This document shows, one piece after another, positions 1-5,637 of a stretch of 5,637 bases of DNA. This stretch comes from Pseudomonadota bacterium. GTDB lineage: Bacteria > Pseudomonadota > Gammaproteobacteria > Xanthomonadales > Rhodanobacteraceae. Under the pieces are notes generated by a model. The model had not been told where the DNA came from, made no database searches, and saw only the letters and a list, made by a program, of their open reading frames with translations. Positions within the stretch are counted from its first letter, which is position 1. Each line of letters begins with the position of its first letter. The DNA lies in contig JAFEEK010000150.1 of the NCBI GenBank assembly GCA_018241165.1, forward strand, positions 1 through 5,637, given 5' to 3'. Made by a program: the position numbers and the translations under genes.

Positions 1-743
1 CCGAGCATGATCGAAGCGGGAAACGGCCACGGCTGCGAGGAATGGTAGTCGCACTCGCCCACGCGCACGCCGGCTTCCTCGAACACCTCGCGGCGCACGG
101 CGTCTTCCAGCGTCTCGCCCGGTTCGACGAATCCGGCCAATGTGGAGTAGCGCCGTTCCGGCCATTTCGGCCCGCGCCCGAGCAGGCAACGCGCACCGTC
201 GCTGACGATCATGATGACGGCAGGATCCGTGCGCGGAAAGTGTGCGATGCCGCACTGCGGATTCGTGCACCTGGCGCGATGGCCGCCGGCCTCGAACGCC
301 AGCGCCGCGCCGCACGCCGAACAGAAGCGATTCTGGCGCTGCCAATGCGCAAGACCGCGCGCGTAGGCGAACAGGCCCGCGTCGAACGCCGGCAGGCTGG
401 CGCCGGCACTGCGCAGGTCCACGAATGCGCCTCTGGTTTGCGCGGCAGCGCGCGCCGCAGATTCCGCATCCAGCGCGATGGCGAAGTGATCCGTCGCACC
501 GGCGCGTCCAAGAAAATTTGCAGACACGGACGCAAGCCGCCGGCAGGTTTCGCAATCGACGCCGAGCAAGTGCCGGCGATCGGCGGACAGCAACGCGCGG
601 CCATCGCCGTCGAGCAGCACGAAACGCGCCTGCGCCGATTGTGAATGTTCGGCCAGCCAGTGCTGGTCTTCGCGCAGGTCGCTGGCGCGATCGAGTTCCA
701 GCGCGGCGAAAGTGTTGTTACGGCTGCGCGCGCTCGACATCAT
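1..743 (-). CDS. nudC: NAD+/NADH diphosphatase (NudC-type Nudix hydrolase), C-terminus cut off by the window edge
   Basis: Hydrolyses NAD(H) to NMN(H) and AMP; the E. coli family member also removes NAD caps from RNA 5' ends. I translated the reverse strand from the ATG at 741-743, giving 247 visible residues. The N-terminal half (about 1-135) is the variable NudC N domain. A zinc ribbon follows: C141-x2-C144, then C159-x4-C164, then HFPRTDPAVIM. The Nudix box is a perfect G-x5-E-x7-REV-x-EE-x-GV match at residues 204-226, and the NADH-specific signature SQPWPFP is at 236-242. E. coli NudC has CxxC as its second zinc pair; here the spacing is C-x4-C. Roughly 10-60 C-terminal residues should lie beyond the left edge, judging by usual family length. 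The gene starts 10 bp after the erpA stop with no clear Shine-Dalgarno, so it is probably the last visible gene of the leftward operon. A second ATG directly follows the first. Family assignment is very secure; the exact start is less so. Confidence 0.95.
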   Translation of the reverse strand, partial: MMSSARSRNNTFAALELDRASDLREDQHWLAEHSQSAQARFVLLDGDGRALLSADRRHLLGVDCETCRRLASVSANFLGRAGATDHFAIALDAESAARAAAQTRGAFVDLRSAGASLPAFDAGLFAYARGLAHWQRQNRFCSACGAALAFEAGGHRARCTNPQCGIAHFPRTDPAVIMIVSDGARCLLGRGPKWPERRYSTLAGFVEPGETLEDAVRREVFEEAGVRVGECDYHSSQPWPFPASIML

Positions 744-753
744 GACGCGGGGT

Positions 754-1113
754 TTACACCGTAAACGACGACCCGCAACCGCAGGTCGTCTTCGCGTTCG
801 GATTGCGGATCACGAACTGCGCGCCGTGCAGGTTTTCGGTGTAGTCGACTTCGGCGCCCATCAGGTATTGCAAGCTCAACGGATCGACCACCAGGGTCAC
901 GCCCTCCTTGACCACGGCCAAGTCGTCCTCGGCGCGCTGTTCGTCGAACGTGAAGCCGTACTGGAACCCGGAACAGCCGCCGCCGGAAATGTAGACGCGC
1001 AGGTTGAGGTTCGGATTGCTCTCTTCCGCGATCAGTTCACGCACCTTGTGCGCGGCCGCGTCGGTGAACACGAGCGGCGTTTCGAGCGACTGGTAGTCCG
1101 GCGTTTCGTTCAT
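754..1113 (-). CDS. erpA: Iron-sulfur cluster insertion protein ErpA (A-type carrier)
   Basis: A-type carrier that binds a Fe-S cluster in the cytoplasm and transfers it to apo-enzymes; in E. coli, isoprenoid-synthesis and respiratory enzymes are among the clients. The product is 119 residues, normal for the family. The three cluster-ligand cysteines are present: C47 in SGGGCSGF, and C111 and C113 in the C-terminal TTCGCGSSF. The open frame extends 68 codons further upstream, but that extension runs into the bactofilin gene and reads as an unrelated low-quality peptide, so I start at MNETPDYQ (ATG 1111-1113), where family similarity begins. There is no convincing Shine-Dalgarno just before this ATG. 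The gene lies 31 bp after the bactofilin stop and 10 bp before nudC, in the same direction. The N-terminus and the FQYGF motif favour ErpA over IscA or SufA. Confidence 0.95.
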   Translation of the reverse strand: MNETPDYQSLETPLVFTDAAAHKVRELIAEESNPNLNLRVYISGGGCSGFQYGFTFDEQRAEDDLAVVKEGVTLVVDPLSLQYLMGAEVDYTENLHGAQFVIRNPNAKTTCGCGSSFTV

Positions 1114-1144
1114 GCGTACAAGATCGCGCCACGGCGCCTGGAAT

Positions 1145-1555
1145 TCAAGTGGCCGCCGGTTTGCTTTCGGGTTTTGGCAGCTGCCTGGGCGGTTCTGCCC
1201 TATGCACCATCTTGCCGTTGATCTGCGCGCCGGCGGACATCTCCAGCACCTTGTAATACACATTGCCTTCCACGCGCGCGTTGCTGGCCAGTTCCAGGCG
1301 CTCGGAAGCGTTGACATCGCCGGTGATCGCGCCGTTGACCACGATGTGCGGCGCCTGCACCTCGCCGGTGACGTTGGCGTGTTCGGAAAGCGTCAGCATG
1401 GCCTGCGCGTCGATGCCGCGAATCGCGCCTTCGATCCTGCCATCCACGTGCAGGTGTCCGGAAAATTCGATGTCGCCTTTGATCGCCGTACCGGCGGCAA
1501 TCAGGGTCGTGGAGTCGGCCGTTGCGGGCGCGGGTTTACGGTTGCTGCTGAACAT
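1145..1555 (-). CDS. Bactofilin (polymer-forming cytoskeletal protein)
   Basis: Bactofilins self-assemble without nucleotide into filaments of stacked right-handed beta-helices. They usually sit under the inner membrane and position cell-wall or polarity proteins. The product is 136 residues, typical of a short bactofilin. A flexible N-terminal tail (about 1-15, [10 protein letters not shown]...) precedes the helical core (about 16-118). The core shows the repeating hydrophobic/Gly pattern of the family, for example [17 protein letters not shown] followed by [19 protein letters not shown] and an [20 protein letters not shown] rung. A proline/lysine-rich tail (about 119-136) closes it. The start is set by a consensus Shine-Dalgarno six bases upstream; a frame 29 codons longer lacks family similarity. 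The first 20 bp overlap the end of the DUF6776 gene. No M23 peptidase gene, a common bactofilin partner, is seen in the window. Confidence 0.93.
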   Translation of the reverse strand: MFSSNRKPAPATADSTTLIAAGTAIKGDIEFSGHLHVDGRIEGAIRGIDAQAMLTLSEHANVTGEVQAPHIVVNGAITGDVNASERLELASNARVEGNVYYKVLEMSAGAQINGKMVHRAEPPRQLPKPESKPAAT

Positions 1556-2276
1556 CGGGGGCCTCCTTATCGGCAAGCGCATCGGCCCAGGCGAAATCCT
1601 GGTCGGCGCGGCCCATGTCGCCGCCGGCATCGGCCTCGACATGGATGCGGTTGGGGGTGAAACCTTCCGGCAGCATCACGGCACCCGCCACCTGCTGGAA
1701 ATACTTGAACGAAAACGGCACGCCGGACGCGTCCTGATTCGGTGCCAGCTCCGTCCATGCCAATGTCGAGAGCTTGCCGGCGGTCACGCCGTCGATGGAA
1801 ACCTTCACCCGCCCGCTGGCGACCTGACCCGTCTTGAGCGTCTGCGTCAGGGTCACGCTGAAGTTGAAGACACGCGCAGCCGCACCCGGCAACAAATGGA
1901 TGCCGTGCACGGCCAGGCCTTCGGGCTTGCTGCGGCCGTCGGTGAGCTTGCTGTAGAACGCGAGATCCGCACGCAGGCCGGCGATTTCCTCCTGCCGATC
2001 GCGCAAGCTTTGTTGCAAGTCGGCATTCGCCGCGCGCGAAACCTGTTCGGCGCGTTCGGCGATGGCAATTTTCTGCAGCAAGGCATCATGGTCCTTCTGC
2101 GATTGCGCCACGTTCCAGTGTTCGCCGACGCCGACGATCCAGTGCTGCAAGGCGAGCGCGCCTGCCAGCGAGGCCAGCCACAACAACGCGATCCCGAGCG
2201 CCTTGCGCCAGCGGCGCGCGGACCGCTGCGTGCGCACCACGAGAATTGGCGGCGGCAAGACCTTGACCATGGGCAT
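1536..2276 (-). CDS. DUF6776 family protein: one membrane segment plus coiled coil
   Basis: Function is unknown. The 246-residue product has a basic N-terminus (R15, R19, R21, R22, R24, K25) and one hydrophobic helix at about 26-48 (ALGIALLWLASLAGALAL). A charged, heptad-like helical stretch at about 55-108 is probably a coiled coil. A C-terminal mixed domain at about 105-225 opens with the family signature DLAFYSKL and continues with FNFSVTLTQTL and GRVKVSIDG. The basic residues before the helix predict an N-in, C-out topology, placing the coiled coil and beta domain in the periplasm. It is the first gene of the leftward operon, about 23 bp downstream of a good promoter. The start could be either ATG of the MPM triplet (2276 or 2270); neither has a visible Shine-Dalgarno. 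Its last 20 bp overlap the bactofilin start, which suggests coupled translation. Family membership is by recalled motif similarity. Confidence 0.85.
   Translation of the reverse strand: MPMVKVLPPPILVVRTQRSARRWRKALGIALLWLASLAGALALQHWIVGVGEHWNVAQSQKDHDALLQKIAIAERAEQVSRAANADLQQSLRDRQEEIAGLRADLAFYSKLTDGRSKPEGLAVHGIHLLPGAAARVFNFSVTLTQTLKTGQVASGRVKVSIDGVTAGKLSTLAWTELAPNQDASGVPFSFKYFQQVAGAVMLPEGFTPNRIHVEADAGGDMGRADQDFAWADALADKEAPDVQQQP
1562..1567 (-). promoter_or_regulatory. Consensus ribosome binding site of the bactofilin gene
   Basis: On the reverse strand AGGAGG stands six bases before the ATG at 1553-1555. It lies inside the DUF6776 coding region and decides the bactofilin start. It is the only consensus Shine-Dalgarno I find among the genes in this window. 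Confidence 0.85.
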
Positions 2277-2305
2277 CGGGGGAGGCGCAGCGACGGGAGC
2301 CCTGC

Positions 2306-2335
2306 GTTATAGCCGCCGCCGCGCGCAGGCGTCAA
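2306..2335 (-). promoter_or_regulatory. Sigma70-type promoter of the DUF6776-bactofilin-erpA-nudC operon
   Basis: On the reverse strand the -35 box TTGACG (2330-2335) and the -10 box TATAAC (2306-2311) each match five of six consensus bases, with an 18-bp spacer. Predicted transcription starts near 2299, leaving a leader of about 23 bases before the ATG at 2276. This is the best promoter match in the window and sits in the right place, in the divergent gap. Confidence 0.7.
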
Positions 2336-2362
2336 GCGAATGGGTCACGGAACCGGCGAACG

Positions 2363-2371
2363 TGCGACAAT
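2363..2371 (+). promoter_or_regulatory. Candidate extended -10 promoter of hemJ
   Basis: TGCGACAAT combines an extended -10 TG-n motif (2363-2365) with a GACAAT hexamer (2366-2371) matching four of six bases. No good -35 box lies 16-18 bp upstream. Transcription would start near 2378, about 22 bases before the hemJ ATG. It lies back to back with the leftward promoter; the two -35 regions fall within about 15 bp of each other. Confidence 0.45.
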
Positions 2372-2399
2372 CGACGCCTCAATCCTGCCGGGAATCGCC

Positions 2400-2822
2400 A
2401 TGCCTTACCTGTGGATCAAGGCCCTGCACGTGGTCTTCGTCGTGACCTGGTTCGCCGGATTGTTCTACCTGCCGCGGCTGTTCGTGTATCACGTCGAATC
2501 GACCGAGGCGGCGGTGCGCGCGCAGCTGAAGATCATGGAACGGCGCCTGCTCGGCATCACCCACATCGGCGGCGCGCTCGCGATCGCGTTCGGCATCTGG
2601 ACGCTGGCACTGGCCCCGGCGTTGCTCAAGCAGCCCTGGCTGCACGCGAAACTGACCCTGGTGCTGATCCTGATCGCCTACCACTTGTATCTGGTCCGGC
2701 TGAAGAACCAGTTCGCTGCCGATGCCTGTAGCCGCACGTCGCGCTGGCTGCGCGTGTTCAACGAGGTTCCGGCGCTGCTGCTGATCGCCATCGTCGTGCT
2801 GGCGGTGGTCAAGCCGGGCTGA
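2400..2822 (+). CDS. hemJ: Protoporphyrinogen IX oxidase HemJ
   Basis: Inner-membrane enzyme that oxidises protoporphyrinogen IX to protoporphyrin IX, the penultimate step of heme synthesis; it replaces HemG/HemY in many Gram-negatives. The product is 140 residues, the usual family length. Four hydrophobic segments lie at about 4-27, 51-76, 82-99 and 122-138. Family motifs are the N-terminal LWIKALHVVFVVTWFAGLFY with H10, then LPRLFVYH (R26, H31), HIGGALAIAFG near 55-65 and WLHAKL at 80-85 (H82, K84). I start at the ATG at 2400-2402, where similarity begins; the frame could extend 20 codons upstream, but that would run through the putative promoter. GGGA lies six bases before the ATG as a weak Shine-Dalgarno. 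It is transcribed divergently from the DUF6776 operon and is probably monocistronic or read into the next gene across 82 bp. Confidence 0.93.
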   Translation: MPYLWIKALHVVFVVTWFAGLFYLPRLFVYHVESTEAAVRAQLKIMERRLLGITHIGGALAIAFGIWTLALAPALLKQPWLHAKLTLVLILIAYHLYLVRLKNQFAADACSRTSRWLRVFNEVPALLLIAIVVLAVVKPG

Positions 2823-2829
2823 TCGATTC

Positions 2830-2847
2830 ACGGCGTGTCGACGCCGT
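2830..2847 (+). terminator. Possible hairpin terminator after hemJ
   Basis: A perfect 7-bp inverted repeat, ACGGCGT / ACGCCGT, encloses a GTCG loop and starts 8 bases after the hemJ stop. It is followed by TTG ATGCATTTATT, which is T-rich but not a clean T run. It may be a weak intrinsic terminator, or only an RNA 3'-end stabiliser. Confidence 0.4.
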
Positions 2848-2855
2848 TTGATGCA

Positions 2856-2884
2856 TTTATTGCGCGCCATCGAAACGGTATAGT
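2856..2884 (+). promoter_or_regulatory. Candidate promoter of the 879-aa signalling gene
   Basis: TATAGT at 2879-2884 matches five of six -10 consensus bases. At 17-bp spacing the -35 position reads TTTATT (2856-2861), only three of six, so an activator may be needed. Transcription would start near 2891, leaving about 14 bases before the ATG at 2905. GGCGAG at 2895-2900 is a weak ribosome binding site. Confidence 0.45.
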
Positions 2885-2904
2885 GCGGACAAACGGCGAG
2901 ACCC

Positions 2905-5544
2905 ATGCACAAACCCGACGACACCCAACAGGCGGCGGAGCTGCGGCTGGCCTTTGTTCGCCACCTGCCCAAGCGCCTGGAGACCTTGCACAAGCGCGGC
3001 TTGCGCCTGTGCACGCAAGGTTGGGACATCAACGCGCTGTCGATCCTGTTCCGCGAAGTGCAGGCGCTGGCCGGCGCCTGCGGCCGTTACGGCCTGCTCG
3101 ATGCGGGCGAACGCCTGTTCGCAATGGAAAACTTCCTCGCGCCGTTCGCGCAGAACGTCGCGATCCCGGACCCTGCACAGATCGAAGCGCTGGCCACGCA
3201 ACTGGCGGGCTTGAACGTGCTGATCGCGCAGCACGAAGAGCGTCACATCGAACCGGCGCTGACCCAGGCCGCGCAACTGACCGTGGCGCCCGCGCGCGCC
3301 GGCAGTTATCCGCTGCAGGTGACGCCGCCGCCGGAATACTGGAAGCGCTTCGCGCCGTCGCGGCCGCCTGCAGTGGCCATACCCACACCCCCCGCACGCG
3401 TCGCATCCCCACCGCCTGTCGCAGCCGCTCAGCGCGCTCCAGAACCGCCCGCGCCGCCTGCGCCGGTCGCGGTCGAAACGGCGGCGACACCGTCATCCGC
3501 GGAACAACGCAAGGTGTTTCACCTGAGCGACGGCAATGCGTTGGCCTGCGAGGTCGACCAGAAGATCGAGGCGGCCGGCTACGAGTTGACTTTGCTCGAC
3601 CGCGTCGACGAACTCAAGGAAATGCTTTCGATGTTCGCGCCGCACCTGGTCGTGGTCGACGCGCCGTTCCTGGACGCGCTCGATTCCATCGGTGAAATGA
3701 TCCGGACTGCGCGCGCGCGCCTGGGCCGGCGCCTGGCCTTGCTGGCGTTTTCCCTGTCGCCGGAGTTGCCCGTGCGCCTGCGCGCAATGCGCGCCGGTGC
3801 GGACAGTTTCATCCCGTTGCCGGCGCAGTCGGGCGAGGTCATGGGCCGCATCGCCGAATTGCTGGACGCCGACGCGACCGATCCGTTCCGCGTGCTGATC
3901 GTCGAGGACGACCGCGCGCAGGCGATCTTCGCCGAGTCGATCCTGCGCAAGGCCGGCATGCGCACGCTGGCTGCGACCGATCCGCTCGCCGCGCTCGACC
4001 AGCTCGGCGAGTTCAACCCCGAGTTGATCCTGATGGACCTGTACATGCCCAACTGCTCGGGCATGGAACTGACCGCGATCATCCGCGAACGCGAAGCGTT
4101 CATCAACACGCCGATCGTGTTTTTGTCCGGCGAGCACGATGAAGAAAAACACTTCGAGGCGCTCAATGCCGGCGGCGACGATTTCCTGTCCAAACCGATC
4201 CGGCCCAAGCACCTGATCTCGGCGGTGACCAATCGCGTGCGCCGCGCGCGAACATTGGGACGGCGCACGCAGTCGAGCAATCCGCGCGATGCGGTGACCG
4301 GGCTGTACCTGCGCGCGCATGTGCTCGACCGGCTCAATGCCACGCTCGCCGCCGACGCGCCCGATGGCGGCCTGCTCTACATCGAGCTCGACGGCGCCGG
4401 CCACATCCGCGAACGCGTGGGCCTGACCAGTTTCGACGCCTTGCTCAACCAGATCGGCGCGTTCCTCGCCGCGCACATCGGCGCCACCGATCTCGCCGCG
4501 CGTTACGGCGACACCAGCTTCGTGCTGTTGTGCAAGGGCGACGCCCAGGCGCTGGCGCGCCTGGCGGCCGACCTGCGCGACCGCACCTCGCGCGAACTGT
4601 TCGAACACGAAGGCAAAACGCTGGCGGTGTCGCTGAGCTTCGGCATCTGCGCGTTCGACGCGGGCCTGGGCGATGCCAGCGCCATGCTCAACGCAGCCGA
4701 GCGTGCTTTGGTCGATGCGCGCGCGCAGGACCGCAGCCACGTCGGCATCTACCGCGCCGCGCCAAAACCTGTCGCCGCCGGCGCCGAACCGCTCGCCGAC
4801 CTGATCCGCGCCGCGCTCAAGGCCGAGGATTTCCAGTTGCTGTTCCAGCCCATGGTCGCGCTGCAAAGCGGCGACGAGGAACAGTTCCAGGCGCTGCTGC
4901 GCCTGCGCGGCGACGGCGGCAGGATGCACACTGCGGCCGAGATCCTGCCGGTCGCCGAACGCGAGGGCCTTGCCGCCGACATCGATCGCTGGGTGGTGTC
5001 GCGCTGCCTGCTGGTGATGGCCGAGCGCGCGCGCCAGCATCGGCCGGTGCGCCTGTTTGCCAGCCAGTCGATCGAGGCCGCGCGCGATCCGGAGCGCGCC
5101 GCATGGATCGGCCAGATGCTCGAGACGCGGCGCCTGCCCGGCGCCCAGCTCGTGCTCGAGTTCCGCCTGAGCGAGGCATTCGCGAACGTGCGCGACTTGA
5201 CCACGTTCGCGCAGGCCTTGCGTACGCACGACATCGGCATATCGCTGGCGGCGTTCGATGCCAACCCGTCTTCGCTGCAACTGTTGCAACACCTGCCGGT
5301 GAATTACCTGAAGCTTTCGCAACGCTACAGCGGCAGCGCGCTGCGCGATCCGGCGCTGCGCGAGGAATTGCGCCAGATCGTGACGCGCGCGCACGAGGGC
5401 GGCAAGCGCGTGATCGCGCCGCTGATCGAAGACGCCCAGACCGCATCGCTGTTGTGGACCACGGGCGTGGATTACCTGCAGGGCGATTTCATCCAGCAGG
5501 CCGGCCAGGACATGAGTTTCGATTTCCATGCCGCCACTGCCTGA
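2905..5544 (+). CDS. Multidomain c-di-GMP-type response regulator: HPt-like, pseudo-REC, REC, degenerate GGDEF, degenerate EAL
   Basis: Predicted cytoplasmic signalling protein of 879 residues with no membrane segment. Residues 10-125 are helical and HPt-like, but the phospho-His position in the FREVQALAGACGRYG segment (50-63) is R50. A Pro/Ala-rich linker spans about 130-200. Residues 203-321 look like a receiver: D252 follows the expected hydrophobic strand, but the conserved Lys position is L305 and the N-terminal acidic pair is absent. Residues 328-445 form a complete receiver: E334/D335/D336, phospho-acceptor D378 in LILMDLYMP, S408, K430-P431. The GGDEF domain (about 460-618) reads GDTSF at 535-539 and lacks the RxxD inhibitory-site Arg (G526 instead). 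The EAL domain (about 630-870) reads QAL at 662-664, with AAF in place of DDF (782-784) and P839 for the Glu of EGVE. It keeps Q648, R666, E752, K803, E842 and Q859. The expected role is to sense phosphorylation and perhaps bind c-di-GMP without catalysis, as FimX does. No partner kinase is in view. Confidence 0.9.
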   Translation: MHKPDDTQQAAELRLAFVRHLPKRLETLHKRGLRLCTQGWDINALSILFREVQALAGACGRYGLLDAGERLFAMENFLAPFAQNVAIPDPAQIEALATQLAGLNVLIAQHEERHIEPALTQAAQLTVAPARAGSYPLQVTPPPEYWKRFAPSRPPAVAIPTPPARVASPPPVAAAQRAPEPPAPPAPVAVETAATPSSAEQRKVFHLSDGNALACEVDQKIEAAGYELTLLDRVDELKEMLSMFAPHLVVVDAPFLDALDSIGEMIRTARARLGRRLALLAFSLSPELPVRLRAMRAGADSFIPLPAQSGEVMGRIAELLDADATDPFRVLIVEDDRAQAIFAESILRKAGMRTLAATDPLAALDQLGEFNPELILMDLYMPNCSGMELTAIIREREAFINTPIVFLSGEHDEEKHFEALNAGGDDFLSKPIRPKHLISAVTNRVRRARTLGRRTQSSNPRDAVTGLYLRAHVLDRLNATLAADAPDGGLLYIELDGAGHIRERVGLTSFDALLNQIGAFLAAHIGATDLAARYGDTSFVLLCKGDAQALARLAADLRDRTSRELFEHEGKTLAVSLSFGICAFDAGLGDASAMLNAAERALVDARAQDRSHVGIYRAAPKPVAAGAEPLADLIRAALKAEDFQLLFQPMVALQSGDEEQFQALLRLRGDGGRMHTAAEILPVAEREGLAADIDRWVVSRCLLVMAERARQHRPVRLFASQSIEAARDPERAAWIGQMLETRRLPGAQLVLEFRLSEAFANVRDLTTFAQALRTHDIGISLAAFDANPSSLQLLQHLPVNYLKLSQRYSGSALRDPALREELRQIVTRAHEGGKRVIAPLIEDAQTASLLWTTGVDYLQGDFIQQAGQDMSFDFHAATA

Positions 5545-5637
5545 CGCACATCGCAGTATGTTGCAGCGCCTGCACCCGGCCGCGCCGTGGATCGTGCGCG
5601 TCAGCCTTGCGCTGGTCGTCGTCGTCGCGCTCGGCGC
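5528..5637 (+). CDS. N-terminus of an unidentified membrane protein, cut off by the window edge
   Basis: The frame is open from an ATG at 5528 to the end of the window, giving 36 complete codons (MPPLPDAHRSMLQRLHPAAP, then WIVRVSLALVVVVALG). A short polar N-terminus leads into a strongly hydrophobic stretch from about residue 21, probably a first membrane helix or uncleaved signal anchor. The first ATG overlaps the end of the preceding gene by 17 bp; an in-frame ATG at 5558 would instead start 13 bp after that stop. Neither has a clear Shine-Dalgarno, so the start is open. The close spacing suggests co-transcription with the signalling gene. I do not recognise the family from this fragment. 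Confidence 0.6.
   Translation, partial: MPPLPDAHRSMLQRLHPAAPWIVRVSLALVVVVALG

Noticed and set aside
42..745. Rightward open frames over the left end
   Set aside because: The reverse strand encodes a textbook NudC with a perfect Nudix box, zinc ribbon and SQPWPFP motif, so these are shadows.
1114..1144. Possible hairpin GCGC-CGTG-GCGC between bactofilin and erpA
   Set aside because: The stem is only four pairs with no T run; too weak to call a terminator or attenuator.
1114..1317. A 68-codon N-terminal extension of ErpA
   Set aside because: The extension overlaps the bactofilin gene and has no family similarity; ErpA similarity starts at MNETPDYQ.
1263..2312. A 349-codon rightward open frame across the bactofilin and DUF6776 genes
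   Set aside because: It lies antisense to two genes with family signatures and a good ribosome binding site; its own translation shows no domain and no promoter or Shine-Dalgarno.
2379..3032. A 217-codon leftward open frame antisense to hemJ and the next gene's start
   Set aside because: It covers the well-supported hemJ gene and the promoter gap; the peptide is Arg/Gln-rich shadow sequence.
3691..3722. Short GCGCGC-rich runs such as the one near 3707
   Set aside because: They are in frame, encode Ala/Arg, and are expected in DNA this GC-rich; no repeat array or structured element emerges.
3493..5529. A 678-codon open frame antisense to the c-di-GMP-type gene
   Set aside because: It is a by-product of high GC at third codon positions. 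Its translation is compositionally biased (Arg, Gln, Ala, His rich) with no recognisable motif, while the opposite strand encodes clear REC/GGDEF/EAL folds.

Overview
The window is GC-rich, gene-dense DNA with short intergenic gaps and no RNA genes, mobile elements or CRISPR arrays that I can see. Gene content and protein wording suggest a gammaproteobacterium of the Lysobacterales/Xanthomonadales, probably of Rhodanobacteraceae or Xanthomonadaceae type. That assignment is an inference from a NudC / ErpA / bactofilin / DUF6776 cluster next to a HemJ-type protoporphyrinogen oxidase, plus the base composition. No marker gene proves it.

Layout. Positions 1-2276 are a leftward operon. In transcription order it holds a DUF6776 coiled-coil membrane protein (2276-1536), a bactofilin (1555-1145, starting inside the previous gene), the Fe-S carrier erpA (1113-754), and nudC (743 to beyond the left edge). 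A good sigma70-type promoter, TTGACG-18-TATAAC, lies just upstream of the first gene. The divergent intergenic region (2277-2399) also carries a candidate extended -10 promoter for rightward hemJ (2400-2822). After hemJ comes an 82-bp gap with a small hairpin and a TATAGT box. It is followed by a 2,640-bp gene (2905-5544) for an 879-residue, five-module signalling protein. A further membrane protein gene starts at 5528, overlaps its end, and runs off the right edge.

How the genes may work together. The DUF6776 and bactofilin genes overlap by 20 bp and are probably translationally coupled; a shared envelope or cytoskeletal role is plausible. ErpA delivers Fe-S clusters, HemJ makes protoporphyrin IX for heme, and NudC hydrolyses NAD(H) and NAD-capped RNA. 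These look like housekeeping genes sharing a locus, not one pathway.

The most interesting item is the 879-aa protein. Its order is an HPt-like helical domain without the phospho-histidine, a Pro/Ala-rich linker, a pseudo-receiver, an intact receiver, a GGDEF domain reading GDTSF, and an EAL domain reading QAL with the DD pair replaced by AA. Only the second receiver looks biochemically competent. The output half looks like a FimX-type non-catalytic c-di-GMP sensor or scaffold, not a cyclase or phosphodiesterase.
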